NCBI GenBank assembly: GCA_902778205.1
Contig: CACYWX010000073.1
Location: 1-10,727 of the forward strand
Origin: an uncultured Ruminococcus sp.
Lineage (GTDB): Bacteria; Bacillota; Clostridia; Oscillospirales; CAG-272
Direction of reading: 5' to 3'
DNA: 10,727 nt
Shown: positions 1 to 6,015 of the stretch, in pieces
How the letters are laid out: the number at the start of each line of letters is the position of its first letter
How positions within the stretch are numbered: the stretch's first letter is position 1
The notes under the pieces: generated by a model
What the model was told of the DNA's origin: nothing
Database searches by the model: none
The model's input: the letters and a program-made list of their open reading frames with translations, nothing else
Position numbers and translations under genes: made by a program

Positions 1-1
1 C

Positions 2-895
2 CCGCATCCCTACATGACCATGGCGATTCTGCCGGCGGCCAAGGGCGACGAGGACAAGATCTCCACCGGCCTCGCCAGACTCCTGGAGGAGGATCCCACC
101 CTCTTGTACGAGAACAACCCCGAGACCAAGCAGATGACCATCTCCGGTCTGGGCGACATGCAGCTGGCCGTGGTGGTGTCCCGCATGAAGGACCGCTACA
201 AGACCTCCGTCGTGCTGGAGACTCCCAGACTGGCCTACCGCGAGACCATCAAGGGCACCGCGGACGTTCAGGGCCGTCACAAGAAGCAGTCCGGCGGTTC
301 CGGCCAGTTCGGCGACGTCAAGATCCGCTTCTACCACGGCGACGAGGAAGGCCTGACCTTCATCACCTCCGTTGTGGGCGGCACCGTGCCGAAGAACTTC
401 TATCCCGCCGTTGAAAAGGGCCTGCAGGAAGCCATGCAGAAGGGCGTCCTGGCCGGCTATCCGGTGGTCAACCTGAAGGCCGACCTGTACGACGGCTCCT
501 ACCATCCGGTGGACTCCAACGAAATCTCCTTCAAGCTCGCCGCCCGTCTGGCCTACAAGGCCGGTCTGCCTCAGGCGAAGCCCATCCTCCTCGAGCCCGT
601 GGGAACCCTGAAGGTCTGCGTGCCCGAATCCCTGGTGGGCGACGTCATGGGCGACCTGAACAAGAGACGCGGCTCCGTGCTGGGCATGAACCCCCACGAG
701 CGCAAGAGCGGCTACACCGTCATCGAGGCGTCCGTTCCGAAGGCCGAAATGATGGACTACGTGATCGCCCTCCGCGCCATGACCCAGGGCCGCGGCTCCT
801 TCGAGTTTGAAGTGGACCGCTACGAAGAGGTTCCCGGTGCCGTCGCGCAGAAGGTCATCGCCGAAGCCAAGAACAACATGGACGAGGACGAGTAA
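2..895 (+). CDS. EF-G-like translation GTPase (EF-G2 type), C-terminal part
   Basis: The frame is open from base 2, so the gene starts upstream; 297 C-terminal residues are visible. They cover the end of domain III (SGLGDMQLAVVVSRMKDRY), then YRETI at the start of domain IV, the domain IV core (GRHKKQSGGSGQFGDVKIRF, then KGVLAGYPVVNLKADLYDGS and HPVDSNEISFK) and domain V (ILLEPVGTLKV, GDVMGDLNKRRGSVLGM, then the MTQGRGSF motif). The N-terminal GTPase domain is missing because of the window edge. EF-G promotes ribosomal translocation. The SGLGDMQL version of the usual SGMGELHLE motif, and the GRHKKQSGG stretch, point to the EF-G-like paralogue group found beside canonical FusA in many Clostridia; the role of that group is less clear. 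Codon use is strongly biased to GC-ending codons, as expected for a well expressed gene. The end is acidic (NNMDEDE). Confident on family, moderate on the paralogue assignment. Confidence 0.93.
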   Translation, partial: PHPYMTMAILPAAKGDEDKISTGLARLLEEDPTLLYENNPETKQMTISGLGDMQLAVVVSRMKDRYKTSVVLETPRLAYRETIKGTADVQGRHKKQSGGSGQFGDVKIRFYHGDEEGLTFITSVVGGTVPKNFYPAVEKGLQEAMQKGVLAGYPVVNLKADLYDGSYHPVDSNEISFKLAARLAYKAGLPQAKPILLEPVGTLKVCVPESLVGDVMGDLNKRRGSVLGMNPHERKSGYTVIEASVPKAEMMDYVIALRAMTQGRGSFEFEVDRYEEVPGAVAQKVIAEAKNNMDEDE

Positions 896-925
896 TCTTC
901 CGATTCATAGAATTCATAGAAAAAT

Positions 926-965
926 CCTCCCTTTCCTTTCCAGGAGAGGGAGGTTCTTTCATTTT
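926..965. terminator. Probable bidirectional rho-independent terminator
   Basis: CCTCCCT (926-932) pairs with AGGGAGG (947-953) around a 14-nt loop. On the + strand a T-rich run follows (954-965). On the - strand the hairpin is followed by ATTTTTC (919-925). It lies 30 bp after the EF-G-like stop codon and 22 bp beyond the end of the converging membrane-protein gene, so it can serve both. Confidence 0.7.
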
Positions 966-987
966 GGACCGGTTTCCGTTTGCGGCC

Positions 988-1467
988 TTATTCGCCGCTT
1001 TTCCGCCGGTCCAGGTATTTCTTCAGGTATCCGAGGAACAGTCCCGCGGAGGCGATGAAGAGCCAGATGGAGAAGGACGCGCGCAGCAGGAGCATGAACA
1101 CCGCCGACGCGACGAGCAGGATTCCGGAGAGAACCATGGGAAGGGTACCCCGGCCCTCCCGTTTCCCGAGGAGGAGGGAGAGGATCCCGGCCAGAACACA
1201 CACCACCGACCACAGGGCGGCGGGGAGCATCAGTCCGCGGGGCAGGTCCACGACGGAGCGGGTCAGAAACCATCTGTGACTGTCCGGCCGAGCCTCCCCC
1301 GTCCGCATGACGAAGCACAGGATCAGCCCCGCCAGGAAGAGCGCGCCGAAGAAGATCAGCCAGGTCTCCCCGGCGCGGATCGCCTTCCCGCTCTCTCCCT
1401 GATGCAGATAGTAGACGATAAGACTGACAAGACCGATGATGCAGACCAGCGTGAGCGTGCTTCGCAC
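988..1467 (-). CDS. Small multi-pass membrane protein, unknown function
   Basis: A 159-residue protein with GTG as start codon. The minus strand reads AAGGAAGG about 5 nt before it, a good ribosome binding site. Hydrophobic segments are visible at about residues 4-21, 35-54, 78-100, 109-127 and 131-147, so four or five membrane helices are likely. The loops are basic, and the C-terminus is a short charged tail (YLKKYLDRRKSGE), probably cytoplasmic by the positive-inside rule. I see no catalytic motif and recognise no family. It stands alone: it converges with the EF-G-like gene over a shared terminator, and a hairpin-rich gap of 475 bp separates it from the nuclease gene upstream. Overlapping frames on the opposite strand here are proline, arginine and glutamate rich and look like GC-driven shadows. 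Confidence 0.72.
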   Translation of the reverse strand: MRSTLTLVCIIGLVSLIVYYLHQGESGKAIRAGETWLIFFGALFLAGLILCFVMRTGEARPDSHRWFLTRSVVDLPRGLMLPAALWSVVCVLAGILSLLLGKREGRGTLPMVLSGILLVASAVFMLLLRASFSIWLFIASAGLFLGYLKKYLDRRKSGE

Positions 1468-1663
1468 AGGAGCCTTCCTTTCCGGACCGGCGGACCGTTC
1501 CCAACTCGGGTCCTCATTCCTTGTTCAGCAAATCAGTAAAAACATTTTTGAGAGCATTGATCAGAGCTGTCTGCCTCATACTGCAGGTGAAAAAACAGTT
1601 CCGAATACCTTTACCGAGTCCCTGTCATGCGCGTTTCGATCGCTGTTTCCGAGGTCCCCGAGG

Positions 1664-1703
1664 AAACCGTAAAACTCCGTTTTGACGGAGTTTTACGCGG
1701 TTT
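1664..1703. repeat. Strong inverted repeat (hairpin)
   Basis: The arm AAACCGTAAAACTCCGT (1664-1680) pairs fully with ACGGAGTTTTACGCGGTTT (1685-1703), apart from a 2-nt CG bulge in the right arm; the loop is TTTG. No T-run follows on either strand, so it is not a typical terminator. It may be a mobile-repeat remnant or a transcript-end stabiliser. Confidence 0.75.
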
Positions 1704-1795
1704 CAGCTAACGCAGCGTGGTCCGCGCGAGGACATGGTTAACAATCAGGTATGTATGCAGATGCAGGCGGTCAGGCTTATGCTCCCCGGCCAAGG

Positions 1796-1874
1796 GGGAC
1801 CCGCACGAGGGGCACCACTTTCACTTCGTGAAAGTAGTCGGCCATGAGATGGTGTCCCTCGTGCCGCCCGTCCC
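1796..1874. repeat. Long nested hairpin
   Basis: GCACGAGGGGCACC (1803-1816) pairs with GGTGTCCCTCGTGC (1851-1864) over 14 bp including one G-U pair. An outer GGGAC (1796-1800) pairs with GTCCC (1870-1874). Inside sits a perfect 8-bp hairpin, ACTTTCAC (1817-1824) with GTGAAAGT (1828-1835), closed by a 3-nt TTC loop. Complementarity over about 80 bp without a coding frame suggests a structured intergenic repeat rather than a simple terminator. Confidence 0.7.
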
Positions 1875-1893
1875 GCGCAGGGACATAATTTCG

Positions 1894-1910
1894 GAAACGC
1901 GCAGCGTTTC
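1894..1910. repeat. Short perfect hairpin with GCA loop
   Basis: GAAACGC (1894-1900) and GCGTTTC (1904-1910) are perfect complements around a 3-nt loop. It lies between the long nested hairpin and the one at the end of the nuclease gene, and probably belongs to the same repeat cluster. Confidence 0.6.
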
Positions 1911-1916
1911 ATTCCT

Positions 1917-1939
1917 TAATTCCCTTCAGAAGGGAATTA
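1917..1939. repeat. Hairpin just after the nuclease gene stop
   Basis: TAATTCCCTT (1917-1926) pairs perfectly with AAGGGAATTA (1930-1939) around a 3-nt CAG loop. Three bases separate it from the end of the CARF-nuclease gene. On the minus strand no T-run follows, so it is at best an atypical terminator; protection of the 3' end of the operon mRNA is equally possible. Confidence 0.6.
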
Positions 1940-1942
1940 GTC

Positions 1943-3217
1943 TCACCACTGCGCCAGCTTCATCAGCGCCTCGGCGAACTCCTCCTCCGTCATGCGGTGG
2001 ACGCAGGAGATGGGACGGATCCGCATGTCCCGGGCACGCTCCTCCATGTTGTTGGCCGCGCCGGAGCCTCCGAAGCCCTTGCTCTGGCTGTCGAAGAAGG
2101 CGGTGGACAGCAGGGCCCGCCGGGCGAAATCCGCTCCGAACCGGTCCGCCACGGCGCCGATCTTGTAGAGCTCGTCCACGGAGATGTCGCCGTTCTTGCA
2201 GGAGATGAACACGGGCGTGACGCCCCGCATCATCATGACGTCGATCTCGTTCCGCGTCCCGTTGGCCCGTCCGTCCCAGTCCAGCACCACGCCGGTCTCC
2301 ACGGAATCGAACACGGGCCGTCCGTTCTCCCGCATCTTCAGCGCGGTCTTGAAGGTGTAGTATTCCAGCACAGAACCGGATTTGGTGAGACATTCCCGCA
2401 CGATGCGGTTCTTGTAGTTGAAAACCAGAAGCCCGGATTCGGATCGGCGGAGCTTGATGAGCCCCCGGCCGATGAGCTGATTGAAGAACTCCCGGCTGAG
2501 CTTGTTCTTGCCGGTGCCGAAGGCGTCCTCGGGGATGGCGAAGAGGTCGTTCCCGTCGGCGTACCGGCTGACCTCGGCGGACAAACGCCCGATGGAGGCG
2601 TTCCAGCCCACACAGTCCTTTTTTGAAACCTCCCAGAGGGCGTCGATGTCCCGGCAGACCGGGTCGTCCAGGGTGAAGGTCTCGCTCCGGGAGGTGATGT
2701 TGCCGCCGTGGAGCATGACGTTCTCGTCCACGGTCAGATAGAGGGGATGAGGGCCTGCCGAGGAGAAGTCCTGCTGCTCCCGGGCCACGGCCAGCTCCCC
2801 GGTCTCGTCCCGGCGCACCAGGAAATAGGTGGCGATCCGGGTGAACAGGTTCAGGCGGAAGGCCAGAAGACGCCTGCGCTCCGCCGCCCGGGTGCCCAGG
2901 ATCAGGCCCACGGACAGAAGCAGGGTCTCGTCGCCGCCGGAGATGTCCACCACGCAGATCTCGTCCGGCTCGTCGGAGCGCTCGTCCAGAATGGCGTCGA
3001 TGACCTGCAGGGTGGCCTCCAGATCGTTCTTGGCCGCGGATCGGAACACCAGCTCCGTCCGGATCCCGCGCCCCTCCAGGATCTCCCGGTACATGGGCAG
3101 GGACCTCTGCATCCGGCGCACGTCCGTGCCGATGAAGATGGTCTGCTCCGGCTCCAGGGCGATGGTGCTCACCAGATTCTCGATGGGGGAGCGGTCGAAG
3201 ATTTCAATGAGGGTCAT
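1943..3217 (-). CDS. Card1/Can2-like CARF-domain nuclease (DUF1887 family)
   Basis: A 424-residue protein. The N-terminal part (about 1-160) looks like a CARF sensor domain: IFIGTDVRRMQRSL (27-40), then VVDISGGDETLLLSVG (89-104), the position of the family's Gly-Gly ligand-binding motif. A linker resembling a winged helix follows (EFFNQLIGRGLIKLRR, 243-258). The C-terminal domain has the PD-(D/E)XK nuclease signature: E285 in GSVLEYY, E324 and D326 in NEIDVMMMRG, and K341 in FISCKNG. Known Card1/Can2 enzymes are metal-dependent nucleases acting on single-stranded nucleic acid and are switched on by cyclic tetra-adenylate from type III CRISPR systems. The ATG overlaps the deoD stop (ATGA), with GGGAGGAG just upstream, so translation is probably coupled. 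The frame also runs open far upstream inside deoD, but that extension is an arginine- and histidine-rich shadow. No cas gene or CRISPR is in view, so the activator is unknown. It is the last gene of the operon. Family confident; role inferred. Confidence 0.85.
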   Translation of the reverse strand: MTLIEIFDRSPIENLVSTIALEPEQTIFIGTDVRRMQRSLPMYREILEGRGIRTELVFRSAAKNDLEATLQVIDAILDERSDEPDEICVVDISGGDETLLLSVGLILGTRAAERRRLLAFRLNLFTRIATYFLVRRDETGELAVAREQQDFSSAGPHPLYLTVDENVMLHGGNITSRSETFTLDDPVCRDIDALWEVSKKDCVGWNASIGRLSAEVSRYADGNDLFAIPEDAFGTGKNKLSREFFNQLIGRGLIKLRRSESGLLVFNYKNRIVRECLTKSGSVLEYYTFKTALKMRENGRPVFDSVETGVVLDWDGRANGTRNEIDVMMMRGVTPVFISCKNGDISVDELYKIGAVADRFGADFARRALLSTAFFDSQSKGFGGSGAANNMEERARDMRIRPISCVHRMTEEEFAEALMKLAQW

Positions 3218-3945
3218 GACGCTCCTCCCCCGGATACCGCCAGAGCCGTTTCCAGCGCTACCTTCATCATGGCGGTGAAGGTGGTCTGCCGCTCTTCGGC
3301 CGTGGTGGCCTCCCCGGTGATCAGGTGGTCGGACACGGTGCAGACGGCCAGGGCGTTCTTTCCGGTCCGGGCGGCGTTCATGTACAGGGCGGCGGACTCC
3401 ATCTCGATGGCCATGACGCCCATGCGCCGCCATGCCTCGTTGGCCTCCTCCGCGTCGTCGTTGTAGAAGGTGTCCGAGGACAGAAGACTGCCCACGTGAT
3501 ACCGGACTCCCAGCCTGTCCGCGGCGGAAACGGCGGCGGAGAGCAGGGGCCAGGAGGCGGTGGGCGCGAAGGTCCCGTGGAGTCCGTACTGGGAGGCGTA
3601 GTTCGAGTTGGTGCAGGCACCGATGCCGAGCACCAGATCCCGGACGCGGACGTCCTCCCGGATGGATCCGGCGGACCCGATGCGGATGATGTTGTCCACG
3701 TCGTAGAAGGAGAAGAGCTCGTATGAGTAGATCCCCATGGAGGGCATGCCCATGCCGCTGGCCATGACGGAGACGGGACATCCTTTATAGGTTCCGGTAT
3801 ATCCCCCGATTCCCCGGACGTTGTTCACGAGCCGGGCGTCCGAGAGAAAGATCTCGGCGACGAATTTCGCCCGGAGGGGATCGCCGGGCATGAGAACTGT
3901 TTTCGCAAATTCGCCCTTTTCGGCGGAATTGTGAGGTGTTGACAT
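3214..3945 (-). CDS. deoD: Purine nucleoside phosphorylase, DeoD type
   Basis: A 243-residue protein, close to the 239 of E. coli DeoD. It cleaves purine (deoxy)nucleosides with phosphate to give the base and (deoxy)ribose-1-phosphate, in the cytoplasm and usually as a hexamer. Signature segments are PGDPLRAKFVAE (20-31, phosphate-binding R25), GMGMPSMGIYSYEL (64-77), IRIGSAGSI (87-95, with R88), MAIEMESAALY (178-188, ribose-binding E183) and the base-site loop VSDH (204-207) with catalytic D206 and R219. All key residues are present, so it should be active. The start is fixed by CGGAGG (3950-3955) 4 nt before the ATG. It follows deoC after a 77-bp gap and overlaps the nuclease gene by 4 bp at its end; the pairing with deoC is the standard deoxynucleoside catabolic pair. 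Confidence 0.95.
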   Translation of the reverse strand: MSTPHNSAEKGEFAKTVLMPGDPLRAKFVAEIFLSDARLVNNVRGIGGYTGTYKGCPVSVMASGMGMPSMGIYSYELFSFYDVDNIIRIGSAGSIREDVRVRDLVLGIGACTNSNYASQYGLHGTFAPTASWPLLSAAVSAADRLGVRYHVGSLLSSDTFYNDDAEEANEAWRRMGVMAIEMESAALYMNAARTGKNALAVCTVSDHLITGEATTAEERQTTFTAMMKVALETALAVSGGGAS

Positions 3946-3973
3946 AATACCTCCGTACAGATGGAGTTTTGAT

Positions 3974-3987
3974 CGCGTCAGGACGCG
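3974..3987. other. Small hairpin in the deoC-deoD gap
   Basis: CGCGTC (3974-3979) and GACGCG (3982-3987) are perfect complements with a very short loop. The gap (77 bp) is the widest inside the operon. The hairpin could be a processing or stabilising element in the mRNA, but such a short palindrome in GC-rich DNA may also arise by chance. Confidence 0.3.
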
Positions 3988-4022
3988 AGGAGAGGAAGGA
4001 AACGCTCCGCGCCGGATGTGGG

Positions 4023-4718
4023 TCAGGCTTTTTCTTCCGCTTCACGCGCCTTGACGATTTTGACGATGCGGCTGGTTCCCAGGCGGTCGGCGCCGAGGGC
4101 CAGGTACTGCTCCGCGTCCTCCAGAGAGGAGATGCCGCCCGCCGCCTTGATCTTCAGCTTCGGCTCCCGGGTCTGCTCCGCGATGGCGGACGCCATGAGC
4201 GAGACGGCATGAGGGGTCGCGCCGGCCTTGGAGAAGCCGGTGGAGGTCTTGATGTAGTCCGCGCCGGAATCCGCCACGACGCCGCACAGCCGGACGATCT
4301 CTTCGTCCGTCAGCAGGCAGGTCTCGATGATGACCTTCAGAATCCTCCCGGGAGCCGCTTCGTCCATGGCCTCCCGGATGCCCTTCAGCTCGGCGAGAAT
4401 GTCGTCGAAGAGGCCGTCCTTCGCCCAGCCCACGTTGATGACCGTGTCCACCTCGTCGGCTCCGTTCCGGACCGCGTCCGCGGCCTCGTAGAATTTCGTC
4501 TCCGGGGTGGAATAGCCGTTCGGAAATCCGATGACCGTGCAGATCCTCACCCGGCCCGCCGCGTACTCCGCCGCCCGCTTCACATAGGACGCGGGGATGC
4601 AGACGGAGGCGGTGCGGTACCGGATGCCGTCGTCGATCAGGGCCCGGATGTCCTCCCAGCGCGCGTCGACGGAGAGGAGGGTGTGGTCCACGTGGGAGAG
4701 AATGCTTTCAATGTTCAT
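4023..4718 (-). CDS. deoC: Deoxyribose-phosphate aldolase
   Basis: A 231-residue class I aldolase that splits 2-deoxyribose-5-phosphate into glyceraldehyde-3-phosphate and acetaldehyde in the cytoplasm. The length suits the short bacterial form. Visible signatures: DHTLL (11-15), VCIPASYVK (39-47), CTVIGFPNG (60-68), EVDTVINVGW (89-98, with proton-relay D91), KVIIETCLL (128-136), YIKTSTGFS (155-163, Schiff-base K157) and KIKAAGGI (189-196, with K191). All three catalytic residues are in place. The ribosome binding site is weak: GGAAGG lies about 14 nt upstream of the ATG, so translation may depend partly on the gene before it, 39 bp away. Next comes deoD, the enzyme one step earlier in deoxynucleoside breakdown. 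A phosphopentomutase (deoB), needed to connect the two, is not in this window. Confidence 0.95.
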   Translation of the reverse strand: MNIESILSHVDHTLLSVDARWEDIRALIDDGIRYRTASVCIPASYVKRAAEYAAGRVRICTVIGFPNGYSTPETKFYEAADAVRNGADEVDTVINVGWAKDGLFDDILAELKGIREAMDEAAPGRILKVIIETCLLTDEEIVRLCGVVADSGADYIKTSTGFSKAGATPHAVSLMASAIAEQTREPKLKIKAAGGISSLEDAEQYLALGADRLGTSRIVKIVKAREAEEKA

Positions 4719-4757
4719 GCCGTCCGCTTGTTCCTTCCTGTGTCACCCCGGACCGGA

Positions 4758-5996
4758 TCAGCCCGGTTCTCCCGCTTCCCAGCGGCGGCGGACCTCGTCA
4801 AAGACGGAATCCGGAATGTCGATCTGCTCGTGTACGTTGTTGGATACGTACTGCTCCCCGGCGCTCTCCGGGAAGGTGGTGAAGGTGTCGTTCCGCCAGG
4901 CGTCCCGCTCCTCCTTGTTGCGGAGGTTCGGGAGCTTGATGGGCTGGTTCCCCATGACGATGGAGCGGTAGCCCAGGGTGCCGGGCATGCACATATCCAC
5001 CGCGTCGTACACGCCGATGGCGCGCTCGCGGGCCTCCTCGTCCCCCAGGATGGAGCGGATGAAGTAGTAGGTGGTGAAGAAGTCGCCGCCGCCGTGACCG
5101 CTGTTTTCCGTGCCGGCCACGATGGGAGCGGGCGTGTAGGTCTTATACTCGCCGCGGCAGTTCTCGCCGGGCTTCTCCGTGTAGACCGCGATGCGTCCGT
5201 CGCCCAGGTCCTGCACGCCGCCCAGGTCGCCGTTCAGCTGGTAGTTGGAGTGGCGGGTGGACTTGATGTTGAAGTGCAGGGACTTCAGCATGGCGCCGTT
5301 GTTCAGGGTGACGATCTCCATGCCCAGAGAGCCGGAGGCCGTGCCCAGGTTCCGCATGAAGGGCATGTTGGGCGTCTCAAAGGCGGACACCTGCACCGGT
5401 CTGAGTCCCGTCATGTAGAGGATCGGGCCGATGGAGTGGGTGCAGTAGAAGGTGGAGGACATGAGGTTGCGCCAGTGGTTCCGCTCGCCGTAGGTGATCT
5501 GGGGCCAGATGGAGGAGCAGTCGTGGAGGTATTCGCCCTCCGCGTACATGAGCTCGCCCAGCGCGCCGGACCGGTAGATGTTCCGCATCTCCCAGCGGAC
5601 CGGCGTGTAGCAGTAGTTCTCCGCGTAGGTGTAGATCTTCCCGGTCTTCTCCACGGTCTCGATGAGCCGGACCGCCTCCGCCATGTTGGCCATGGTCAGG
5701 CATTCCGTCATGATGTGCCGTCCGCTCTCCAGGAGCCGGATGCCGAACTTGGCGTGCTCATGGGCGTAGTTGGCGCAGACCACCGCGTCCATGTCGTGGT
5801 TGAAGAAGTCGTCGAATTTCTCGTAGTAGGTGATGTTGTAGAGTCCGCAGGCTTCCGCTTCCTTCCGGCACGCGTCCAGAAGGGGCTTGTACTTGTCGCA
5901 GACGGCCACCAGCTCCGCTTCCTTGGAGTGCAGGATCTGACGGATCATGGTCATGCCGCGTCCGGCTCCGAATACGCCGATCTTGATTTTTGCCAT
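4758..5996 (-). CDS. Gfo/Idh/MocA-family oxidoreductase with altered EKP motif
   Basis: A 412-residue cytoplasmic protein. The N-terminus is a Rossmann NAD(P)-binding fold: IGVFGAGRG (6-14), then AVCDKY (31-36) with the acidic residue at the end of strand 2. The C-terminal domain is the alpha/beta substrate domain, with FYCTHSIGPIL (183-193) carrying the usual histidine (H187) and GHGGGDFF (300-307), as in several sugar-acting members. Members normally oxidise or reduce sugars, inositols or related polyols; some (GH109-like) cleave glycosides through a transient oxidation. The family's EKP motif, whose lysine helps catalysis, reads E98-C99-L100 here, so the mechanism may differ. AGGAGG lies 8 nt before the ATG. 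It follows the propeller-like gene by 19 bp and precedes deoC by 39 bp. Family is clear, substrate unknown. Confidence 0.88.
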   Translation of the reverse strand: MAKIKIGVFGAGRGMTMIRQILHSKEAELVAVCDKYKPLLDACRKEAEACGLYNITYYEKFDDFFNHDMDAVVCANYAHEHAKFGIRLLESGRHIMTECLTMANMAEAVRLIETVEKTGKIYTYAENYCYTPVRWEMRNIYRSGALGELMYAEGEYLHDCSSIWPQITYGERNHWRNLMSSTFYCTHSIGPILYMTGLRPVQVSAFETPNMPFMRNLGTASGSLGMEIVTLNNGAMLKSLHFNIKSTRHSNYQLNGDLGGVQDLGDGRIAVYTEKPGENCRGEYKTYTPAPIVAGTENSGHGGGDFFTTYYFIRSILGDEEARERAIGVYDAVDMCMPGTLGYRSIVMGNQPIKLPNLRNKEERDAWRNDTFTTFPESAGEQYVSNNVHEQIDIPDSVFDEVRRRWEAGEPG

Positions 5997-6015
5997 GGCA
6001 GTTTCCTCCTGTTGT

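Larger units (their letters stand above)
1468..1942. other. Gene-free stretch with several hairpins
   Basis: No convincing protein gene lies here. Bases about 1510-1620 are clearly AT-richer than their surroundings and may hold the promoter of the membrane-protein gene, but I could not find a well-spaced -35/-10 pair. Bases 1664-1703 form one strong hairpin. Bases 1796-1939 hold three more in succession. Bases 1711-1795 show only a short GTCC/GGAC stem (1720-1733) and nothing else I can name. Confidence 0.6.

Noticed and set aside
3218..3781. N-terminal extension of the CARF-nuclease frame into deoD, which would give 612 residues
   Set aside because: The extension lies in another frame of deoD and is Arg/His/Gly-rich without a domain; the ATG at 3217 has a good ribosome binding site and a classic ATGA overlap.
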